64,000 bases of DNA from Semisulcospira habei (Eukaryota; Mollusca; Gastropoda; Semisulcospiridae): the NCBI GenBank assembly GCA_036245525.1, contig BTPG01000004.1:227917376-227981375 (forward strand), written 5' to 3'. Every line of letters begins with the position of its first letter. The stretch's first letter is position 1. This document shows, piece after piece, positions 1 to 7,159 of this stretch. Under the pieces are notes generated by a model. That model was given only the letters and a program-made list of their open reading frames with translations, was not told the origin of the DNA and searched no databases. The translations under genes and the position numbers were made by a program.

Positions 1-886
1 CAACAGTACTGATAATAAACCCAAGAGCTGTAATTAAACTAGCAATTGTGATACCTTGTTCTCTGAAAAGTGTTTTAAGTCTCTCAGCCAGAGTAGTGTC
101 TTCGTGAAGTATTTTCTGAATAGTTTCTCTAATTCTGTTGACCTGTGCTTTTAGTTTTTGTCTTCCAATACTAATCACTTCTAACCGTCCTGATCTTTCT
201 ATCTGCAAATCATTTAATCTGTGTTGGATTCTTTCTTTCATTTCTGTGTCAAGATTCCCATTGTCTGCGGTAGCCAGTTTATCTTTTTCACGTTCTATGT
301 GTTTATCAAGCTCACCCAGTTTGGCAACATTATTTACCATCTCACCTCTTATCGTCTGCAGTGATTCATCCAACCCTATAATCTCCCGCATTGACAAAGG
401 TGGGTCATCTATTGTTTTCATAGCATCATTTATTTGTCCTTCAGTAAATGAAGTTTCTTGTATCACTGTGTTTGCTATTTCTGGTAGACTTGTTACAGGT
501 GCCATTTCAATTTGTTGCCCTGTTGGCAACTTTGTTTGTGTGTCGTGAAGAACACTAAGCAGTCTTGGCGTGACAGGAGACCCCCCAATTCCAAGGTTCC
601 TTGCCAACCCAGAGTTACCACCGACTTCACCTTTAATTGTACTTAAAGCTCTAAACTTAGAAGGATTGTTTTTATGTGTTAGATATATTTTCCCTCTGCC
701 TGTATTTACAAATAAGTGTCCTTTATCATATTCAAACTGATTAGGATCTATTACATCTGGACGCACTCCAACACTGTCATAAAATGAGTTTACTTTGTCT
801 TTTAACAGTTCATGATACATACTACTACTAGTTACCATTCCAGTCATATCTGTGATACTGGTATCTGAGGCATCCATGACATCCAT
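1..886 (-). CDS. Viral coiled-coil protein with C-terminal membrane segment (partial)
   Basis: The minus strand is open from an ATG at 886 to the window edge, 295 codons without a stop, so the gene continues to the left. The frame also stays open upstream of that ATG to the transposon junction near 937, so the start is a choice: it is the first ATG in the retained viral sequence. The first 150 residues are mixed polar. Residues of roughly 190-280 are rich in E, K, R and L with heptad-like spacing, which suggests a coiled coil. The visible end is hydrophobic (ITIASLITALGFIISTV) and looks like the start of a membrane segment. The gene is divergent from the capsid gene, the two now being separated by a transposon. 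Base composition matches the other viral genes here. I recall similar proteins as unnamed ORFs in invertebrate genomes but cannot give a function. A structural or membrane protein of the integrated virus is the best guess. Confidence 0.65.
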   Translation of the reverse strand, partial: MDVMDASDTSITDMTGMVTSSSMYHELLKDKVNSFYDSVGVRPDVIDPNQFEYDKGHLFVNTGRGKIYLTHKNNPSKFRALSTIKGEVGGNSGLARNLGIGGSPVTPRLLSVLHDTQTKLPTGQQIEMAPVTSLPEIANTVIQETSFTEGQINDAMKTIDDPPLSMREIIGLDESLQTIRGEMVNNVAKLGELDKHIEREKDKLATADNGNLDTEMKERIQHRLNDLQIERSGRLEVISIGRQKLKAQVNRIRETIQKILHEDTTLAERLKTLFREQGITIASLITALGFIISTV

Positions 887-936
887 TTCAAAATCTTCAT
901 GATTAAATCCTCCTGCTGCTATTGTTTTATTAATTT

Positions 937-2797
937 CAGCCCTGAAAGTCTAAAATTTTGCCCACCAGCCTTTGGCTAGTGACTTCCAAGTTTTACTAGC
1001 CAAACTGAAAATGTTACTAGCCAAAACTGAAAATTTTACTACTGAAAATAGCCCCCCAACTCAACAATATAATGTACCCCAAGTGTTTGACGCCAAATGT
1101 TAGAAAGTGTTTTCTGCCCAGAGGCATTGAAAACAAATATTTGAACAGACAATCATAACCATGTTAATGTTTATGTCCTGACTTCAGGCTTTTGATATAT
1201 CAAGTGGAGAAATAACTGACAAAGTCCCCATGTGAACTTTGGTGGGATTTTTTATTTATTTATTTTTTTGTAAGTAGAGCTGGGCTTCTGTTTGCACAAC
1301 AGGCTAAAGGGTCTGTAGACCCCCAGGTATAAATTTTAGAGGGTACACAGACCCCCATCCTAGCATTATAGAGGGTCCGCAGATTTATTTAAGAAAAACA
1401 GCATCATCTGTATGTTCCTTAAAATAAATTATCCCCACCCTGGTCAGCCCCGCAGGGTGGGTTTTTTCCCTATATTCTGGGGCATGTGTTTCTGTCTACC
1501 CTTGGTCCATTCACCTGTATTTGTCTTTTTAAAACTCTCCCAACTGTCTGCACTGCCTGTAGCTCTTGATATTGGATGTGTGTTGCTAAATGGTTTTAGC
1601 TTTATTTAGGCCCCATGGCGTAGGTTTATTTAACGTATTGGACCAGCTGGCGACATTCAATATTCTGGGGCTTTTTTTTTCACAAGCAGTGCAGGCACGT
1701 CCTGAGAAAGCCTTGTTGCTGTCGGGACGATAAGCAATGTACAGTCAATCATTAAAATAAATTATCTCATTTCGCTCTCTCCTGTTGTGACAGTGTGTGT
1801 GTGTCCTTCCCATGATACTGATTCTTTAACTGGTGAGCTATCACGCAAAAGCCTGTCTCCCTCGCTTTCTGACATACAGAAAAACATATATCTATCTATT
1901 TATTTGTATGATCGTTTGATAATGTATTGTAACAGAGAATATAGCGTTTTCTGCTGAACGCGGCAGATTGACAACCAAAGGCGGTGTGACTTGTCTAAAC
2001 TCTGTGTGTGTGTTTGTGTGTGTGTAAACTGATGTACTTAAAAGTTTGTTTCAACCCATTTTAACCACTCAGAACTGAGACATGTTTCTCCAATTTTTGC
2101 CTAATAACTGTGTAACAGAAGATGGATCGACCACGATTTACAAAAACTGACAAACTTATTTCTGTTCAAATTTCTCGGACTTCCTTTTTGAGTTTGCCTC
2201 AGTGCTCATGCCATTCGAGTGCCATTGTGCTTTAGCCATGGAAATACACTCAGCACAGCCATGAACTCTGAAAACTGTGTCGTAGCGGCGGTGCCACACA
2301 CGGCCCAGGGGTAGGATTTCTGGTACTGTCGCTTGTCGATGGAGATGGCGGTGTCGAAGTGCAACTTTCTTTCACAGCAAGTAACACATTCAACATGTAG
2401 CACGCACTTTGTAATAACATGCTGACACCACATATTAACTAACAGTTTGCCCGCCCTGTTACACTCGCACGGACCCCGGCATCGGGTCGATTCTGAACGC
2501 AGCCGCGACTGAGCGAGTGGCTAAATGAACCAATTCATAACTAAAAATAGAACGACTGTCACCGACCTCTGTTGTGGTACGCACAGTTCGAGTGACGTGT
2601 TCGGCTACTGCCGCAAAGTGATTTTTAGAGGCAGCTCGCAGTGGCTGGTCACGCGCCGGCGTACCTGATGTTCGGCTGGCGTTGGATTGAAAAACGCACG
2701 AGCGCACTCGCATTTGGCGAGTGGGTATTTTTTTTTACTCGCCAAATTTTTTTTTCACTCGCCATGGCGAGTAAATTACTCGCCATTTTCAGGGCTG
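937..2797. mobile_element. Non-autonomous hAT-like DNA transposon
   Basis: Both ends carry the same inverted terminus, CAGCCCTGAAA at 937 and its complement ending at 2797. The element is flanked by a 5-bp direct repeat, aattt, at 932-936 and 2798-2802. Sub-terminal sequence is rich in short ACTAGCC/ACTCGCC repeats. There is no transposase-like reading frame. CAGGGCTG-type termini and a short target duplication fit hAT elements, some of which make 5-bp duplications. It lies between the two divergent viral genes and carries a nested SINE. Confidence 0.6.
1434..1751 (+). mobile_element. SINE (TTGATTG-tail family), 5'-truncated
   Basis: This plus-strand copy belongs to a roughly 390-bp SINE family repeated many times in the window. 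It ends with the conserved block GTCGGGACGNTAAGCAATGTAC followed by a short TCAATCA tail. It is flanked by a 15-bp target duplication, ttaaaataaattatc, at 1419-1433 and 1752-1766. It sits inside the hAT-like element and so is younger than it. Confidence 0.8.
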
Positions 2798-2821
2798 AAT
2801 TTATTATTTTTTATTGTGCAT

Positions 2822-2833
2822 AATAAAAATGAC
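2822..2833 (+). promoter_or_regulatory. Viral gene-start motif AATAAAAATGAC (capsid gene)
   Basis: These twelve bases surround the capsid start codon (ATG 2829-2831). The identical string surrounds the starts at 5885 and 6266, and a close variant surrounds the ATPase start at 4293. A/T-rich sequence running into the ATG recalls late promoters of large DNA viruses. Whether it acts in transcription or translation is inference. Confidence 0.5.
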
Positions 2834-4273
2834 ACAGTCCTACGGATCAAAGTTAGACCCATACAGAAAACTACGTGAGCCTCTCGGTGTTAAGGGCATT
2901 AGACAATCAATCGTCATCACAAACAATCCAAGTACCATAGACCAGAACCAAACTCTTACAGTCAAGTTTCCAAACCTAGGTCCCAGTGACGTTATTGTTC
3001 CTGGCACTGCACGCCTAGCATTTAATATTGAACTATCATCAGACGCAGATGTAAACAGAACACTGGTTGACAATCTTGGCAGAGCAATTGTTAGAACTAT
3101 TAAAGTAAAACTTGAAGGACAGGAAGTGTTTAGTCTTGACGACTCCGATGTATTTTACTGTTACAAAGATTTGTGGCTCACAAGAGAAGAACGAGAAGAC
3201 CGTATTTATCAAGGCATACAATCTGATAATGTTGGTAAACTTCGAATCAATGCTGGAGATAAATCAACGTCAGCAGCCCAGGACGTTATATTAGCAGAAA
3301 CATGGAACCAGATTTTACATTCCACTTGAGTTTGAAATCCTAACAGCACATTTGCCTTATTATCAAGGGGCACTGAATGACCGTCTGAGCTTTGAACTAA
3401 CTTTCAATGACTACTCCAAAGTTATAAAATCATCTGATCTCAGTGCAACATATAAGATCTCTAACATTTCTTTGGAATATGAAATTGTCACACATACTGA
3501 ACTAGCTAGACTCATTCAAAATCAATACCAGTCAAGACTTCCAATTTATTATGACAGGGTGATTAGACATAGTTTAATACCCAAAGACAAGAGCGACCCA
3601 ATGTGGAATATAAACTTAAACACGCCTGCCAGGTCACTTAAAGGTATTCTTGTGTTGTTTGTTGAACCGGTGAGTCCATACAAAAGGGATTCAGAAAAAT
3701 TCTACAATCCTAAGATTACACATTTGTCTTGTACAATCGAAGGCCGTCCTAATCAAGTGTACGCTTCTGGTTTGTTACCTTATCAGCACTACGATAAGAT
3801 CACAAAGTATTTTGCGGGTGGAAGGATTAGAGATAAACCTGCAAACATTGCGTGCAAAGATCTACATCTGTATGACGTAAGGATTGGACAATACCTTACA
3901 AATAAGTATGCTCTTTGGCTAGACCTTCGTAGTACAGATGACGACTATCTTCATGGGTCAGGTCGATTGATTGATTGATTGTACATTGCTTAACGTCCCG
4001 ACAGCAACAAGGCTTTCTCAGGACGTGCCTGCACTGCTTGTGAAAAAAAATAAACAGAACATTGAATGTATGTCGCCAGCCGGTCAAATACATTAAATAA
4101 ACCTAACACATGGGGATGGGTCAGGTCGAACTGTTGAGAACGGCAGTGATGGCATAACAATTCAGATACAAAAGAAGGTTGAAACTGCTGCAGCCATAAA
4201 CATATATTTGTATTTGATTTATGATGCACAACTCAATATACAAGACAGTAGACTGAGTGGACACATATATTAA
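2829..4273 (+). pseudogene. Major capsid protein of a Polinton/adintovirus-like virus (broken)
   Basis: A start at 2829 opens 160 codons. A frameshift near 3310 moves the frame, which then continues to 3966. There a 149-bp SINE fragment and its 14-bp target duplication interrupt it. The last 47 codons run from 4130 to the TAA at 4271-4273. The total is about 425 codons, the size usual for hexon-like capsid proteins of small DNA viruses. Sequence features include YGSKLDPYRK near the N-terminus, a central FYIPLEFEI block and LSFELTFNDYS. The protein is rich in beta-forming residues throughout, as expected for a double jelly roll. The packaging ATPase follows immediately. Assignment to the capsid family rests on these blocks and on the neighbourhood, not on a search. 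As read, the gene cannot make full-length protein. Confidence 0.7.
3967..4115 (-). mobile_element. SINE fragment inside the capsid gene
   Basis: This minus-strand copy is 5'-truncated. It begins with the TTGATTGATTG tail and is flanked by a 14-bp target duplication, atgggtcaggtcga, at 3953-3966 and 4116-4129. It is absent from the second copy of this region, so it inserted after the duplication or on a different haplotype. Confidence 0.85.
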
Positions 4274-4292
4274 AATTATATTGTGTATTAAA

Positions 4293-4599
4293 ATGAACCG
4301 GAGCTTGATGACCCTTGACCCACACTGTGGATTGTTTTGTGGTGCGACAGGGTGTGGTAAAACTGAATTTGTTCTTAACCTATTACAAACAAGATACATA
4401 CACCACTTTGAAAACATTGTAATATTCTGTCCTACAATCAAACATAACAAAGCTTATCACAACCGTTTATTCATTTGGACTGACAACAACATTTACTTAG
4501 TTGACCCTGAGAAAAAACTGAATGACTACCTACAATTCTTTAAAGATAAATTTGAAGGACAGCCAACCTTGTTTATTATTGATGACTGTTCTGCAGAGA
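4293..4599 (+). pseudogene. Packaging ATPase, truncated copy 1
   Basis: The ATG at 4293 lies in the context attaaaATGaac. The frame encodes the Walker A loop GATGCGKT at residues 17-24 and the Walker B-like string TLFIIDDCS near residue 95. Codon 103 runs into the SINE at 4600, so everything after Walker B is missing. This copy keeps the presumed native start codon that the longer copy has lost. Confidence 0.85.
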
Positions 4600-4986
4600 T
4601 TGATTGATTGATTGTACATTGCTTAACGTCCCGACAGCAACAAGGCTTTCTCAGGACGTGCCTGCACTGCTTGTGAAAAAAAAACTAAACAGAAAATTGA
4701 ATGTATGTCGCCAGCCGGTCAAATACATTAAATAAACCTACAACATGGGGCATAAATAAAGCTAAGACCATTTAGCAACACACATCCAATATCAAGAGCT
4801 ACAGGCAGTGCAGACAGTAGGGAGAGTTTTAAAAAGGCAAATACAGATGAATGGACCTCGGGTAGACAGAAACACATGCCCCAGAATAGAGAGAAAAACC
4901 CACCCTGTGGGGCTGACCAGGGTGACCCTGGGAACTAAAAAATACCTAACCCCACCCAAGTCCCCCAGGGCAGACCCGGGTGGGGG
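4600..4986 (-). mobile_element. Full-length SINE between two copies of viral sequence
   Basis: This minus-strand copy of about 387 bp is the best full-length example of the family. It runs from the TTGATTGATTG tail to a GC-rich 5' end (CCCCCACCCGGGTCTGCC on its own strand). No tRNA-type A/B boxes are evident. It is flanked exactly by the 566-bp direct repeat, copy 1 ending where its tail starts and copy 2 starting where its 5' end stops. Confidence 0.85.
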
Positions 4987-5552
4987 TATGACGTAAGGAT
5001 TGGACAATACCTTACAAATAAGTATGCTCTTTGGCTAGACCTTCGTAGTACAGATGACGACTATCTTCATGGGTCAGGTCGAACTGTTGAGAACGGCAGT
5101 GATGGCATAACAATTCAGATACAAAAGAAGGTTGAAACTGCTGCAGCCATAAACATATATTTGTATTTGATTTATGATGCACAACTCAATATACAAGACA
5201 GTAGACTGAGTGGACACATATATTAAAATTATATTGTGTATTAAAATAAACCGGAGCTTGATGACCCTTGACCCACACTGTGGATTGTTTTGTGGTGCGA
5301 CAGGGTGTGGTAAAACTGAATTTGTTCTTAACCTATTACAAACAAGATACATACACCACTTTGAAAACATTGTAATATTCTGTCCTACAATCAAACATAA
5401 CAAAGCTTATCACAACCGTTTATTCATTTGGACTGACAACAACATTTACTTAGTTGACCCTGAGAAAAAACTGAATGACTACCTACAATTCTTTAAAGAT
5501 AAATTTGAAGGACAGCCAACCTTGTTTATTATTGATGACTGTTCTGCAGAGA
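4987..5552. repeat. 566-bp direct repeat, copy 2
   Basis: This is the uninterrupted second copy: capsid C-terminus (4987-5226), the intergenic gap and the start of the ATPase. Beyond 5552 the viral sequence continues normally into the rest of the ATPase gene. Confidence 0.85.
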
Positions 5553-5857
5553 AAGACATTACCAAGAAGAGAAACACATTAGCAGAACTTGCTTTCAGTG
5601 GCAGACACGCAAACGTCAGTGTATGGATTCTCACTCAGAAATATAATGCTGTACTGAAAGATTTTCGAGAACAGTTAAAGTTTATCTGTTTGTTTTACTG
5701 TAAGGATCGTGACAGCTTTGAAGACTGTCTCAGAGAGAATGATGTCATCCCAAATAAGCATGAACGAGATGATGTAAAAAATAAACTGAAATCAACTAAG
5801 CATCTAAAGCTCATTTTAAAGACAGATCAGCCCACAGGTTATGGGTTAGTAAATTAA
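5246..5857 (+). CDS. A32/FtsK-type genome-packaging ATPase (start codon lost)
   Basis: The ATPase frame is complete apart from its start. Walker A is GATGCGKT, Walker B is LFIIDDCSAEKD, and the later string SVWILTQKYNAV carries the glutamine expected of the sensor segment. These features fit the packaging ATPases of Polintons, adintoviruses and large DNA viruses, which pump genomes into capsids. The length is about 203 residues, a little short for the family. The codon matching the ATG of copy 1 is ATA here (5246-5248). Translation would need the next in-frame Met, six codons on, or an upstream in-frame ATG at 5210. The gene follows the capsid, the usual order in such elements. It is open but probably not expressed as viral protein. 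Confidence 0.8.
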   Translation: MNRSLMTLDPHCGLFCGATGCGKTEFVLNLLQTRYIHHFENIVIFCPTIKHNKAYHNRLFIWTDNNIYLVDPEKKLNDYLQFFKDKFEGQPTLFIIDDCSAEKDITKKRNTLAELAFSGRHANVSVWILTQKYNAVLKDFREQLKFICLFYCKDRDSFEDCLRENDVIPNKHERDDVKNKLKSTKHLKLILKTDQPTGYGLVN

Positions 5858-5877
5858 ATTATACATTTGTCTTGACT

Positions 5878-5889
5878 AATAAAAATGAC
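5878..5889 (+). promoter_or_regulatory. Viral gene-start motif AATAAAAATGAC (second small gene block)
   Basis: The string is identical to 2822-2833 and places the ATG at 5885. It lies 20-31 bases after the ATPase stop codon, so each gene has its own copy even though the genes are tightly packed. Confidence 0.5.
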
Positions 5890-6229
5890 AGACGGACAAA
5901 TCATACAAGTGATTGATCTCACACACTGTTTCAAAGATGTTATGCACTTTACTGACTTAATATCAGCCAAACAGACTTACATAAGCCTTTCAGCACCATC
6001 GGAAATATATGTTACATATAGTGTGACTTTGGATTATGCCGATGAGCATCCAGATGTGGAGTGCATGACAGTTGATTTAAAGACACCTACTTTTAAAGTT
6101 GATGATACCAACTATGATTGGTTAGGGGAAGTTTGTTATAGCATATTTAAACAACTGCGCAAACTAAATGTTTATATTAACAATGTTACAGTTAATAAAG
6201 TGGTATTACACAAGGTGAGCCAGCGGTAA
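5885..6229 (+). CDS. Small viral protein of unknown function, 114 aa
   Basis: The frame is open from the motif-borne ATG to a TAA at 6227-6229. The protein is acidic in its first half and contains a central YVTYSVTLDYADEHPD stretch. It has no signal peptide, membrane segment or familiar motif. It sits 27 bp after the ATPase in the same direction and shares the AATAAAAATGAC start context, so it very probably belongs to the virus. In related elements this position often holds minor capsid or other structural genes. I do not recognise it and assign no function. Confidence 0.6.
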   Translation: MTDGQIIQVIDLTHCFKDVMHFTDLISAKQTYISLSAPSEIYVTYSVTLDYADEHPDVECMTVDLKTPTFKVDDTNYDWLGEVCYSIFKQLRKLNVYINNVTVNKVVLHKVSQR

Positions 6230-6258
6230 TATTTTTTCATTTATTATTTTGTCGGTCA

Positions 6259-6270
6259 AATAAAAATGAC
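6259..6270 (+). promoter_or_regulatory. Viral gene-start motif AATAAAAATGAC (third copy)
   Basis: This is the third exact copy of the 12-base string, here around the ATG at 6266 and 30 bp after the preceding stop codon. Confidence 0.5.
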
Positions 6271-6574
6271 GGACAATGTTCAAAACCCTGGCTCATCAGG
6301 CTCATCAAGCCTACGTAATGTGTTTCACACAACAGACTTGCCTATATCTAATACTAATAATGTTTATGAATCAATAGAAAGATCTTTTTCTGTCATACAA
6401 GATAATCTTCTTACAGGCAGTGTAAAGATTCAGATTGTTGCCAAAATAGAATTTACTAGAGTTGACGGTGAAGTGATTGTATCGTACATATCAACAAGAC
6501 AACACACAGTTAACACAAGAAGGGAATTAGAGAACGTGTTTAGAGACAGACTAGGTACTCAAAAGCCGTCTTAG
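6266..6574 (+). CDS. Small viral protein of unknown function, 102 aa
   Basis: The frame is open from ATG 6266 to TAG 6572-6574. It starts with a Ser/Gly-rich segment (NPGSSGSSSL). A region of alternating hydrophobic residues follows (VKIQIVAKIEFTRVDGEVIVSYIS), read here as beta strands. It is the last gene of the rightward block. Its start context and codon use match its neighbours. I do not recognise the family. A minor structural protein is possible but unsupported. Confidence 0.55.
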   Translation: MTDNVQNPGSSGSSSLRNVFHTTDLPISNTNNVYESIERSFSVIQDNLLTGSVKIQIVAKIEFTRVDGEVIVSYISTRQHTVNTRRELENVFRDRLGTQKPS

Positions 6575-6656
6575 AAAAATGTCCGCAGTGCAGATTTTGA
6601 CCTAGTTTTCATGTCACTTTTACCACTCATAACTCATTTGATACAGTATGAAACTG

Positions 6657-6662
6657 AATAAA
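6657..6662 (+). terminator. Candidate polyadenylation signal AATAAA
   Basis: An AATAAA lies 83 bp after the last small viral gene, before sequence with no further viral frame. It would suit a transcript ending after the rightward block. No downstream GT-rich element is obvious. Confidence 0.35.
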
Positions 6663-7159
6663 GATTGAATGTAACAAACTTTGAGACATTTATTTATATG
6701 TCTGTGGCGTTTTATATGTTGGTTTTTATGATAATTAATTTAAAAAACGGCTTTCAAACAGCCAGCATATCAAGCGACCACCGCCATGTTTCCAGGCTTT
6801 GGCACAGGAGAGACTTGACCCATGGGTTATTGAAAACAAAAGCGTTACGCGGTGTTTCATTGGCCGACCTACAAACATTAACCAATGAAAAGCTCTGATT
6901 CTTAGCCTCATTAAGATACTAAATACGTCACATCCTTTTCCAGAAAAGTTGATTTACAAGCCGATTGAAGTTTTTAAAGTAATATTTCCGTATGTCAGAG
7001 ACCAACTATCAATTTCAGAATTATATCAGCAGAAAGAACAATCTTTAATCTACAAAACTAGCATATTTTGGGCTTGGTGTATTACTTGTACGTCGAGCGC
7101 TCGACTGTTGAAAACTGTAAACAAACGAGTTAGAAGCACACGTTTTCCACCATTTTGTG
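6663..7159. other. Non-coding stretch between viral block and spliced gene
   Basis: This is AT-rich sequence with no supported gene or repeat. It should hold the promoter of the spliced gene that starts at 7160, but I see no convincing TATA element. Confidence 0.4.

Larger units (their letters stand above)
3871..4599. repeat. 566-bp direct repeat, copy 1 (with nested 163-bp insertion)
   Basis: This copy covers the capsid C-terminus and the first 102 codons of the ATPase. Removing the nested SINE fragment and its duplication (3967-4129) leaves 566 bp that match 4987-5552. I saw one difference, G at 4295 against A at 5248. The copy ends exactly where the full-length SINE begins. Confidence 0.85.

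Noticed and set aside
138..548. Plus-strand 136-codon frame
   Set aside because: It is antisense to the longer, protein-like viral frame at 1-886, and its composition is that of a shadow frame.
2206..2713. Minus-strand frames of 75-84 codons within the hAT-like element
   Set aside because: There is no transposase motif, no conserved domain and no start context. The element looks non-autonomous.
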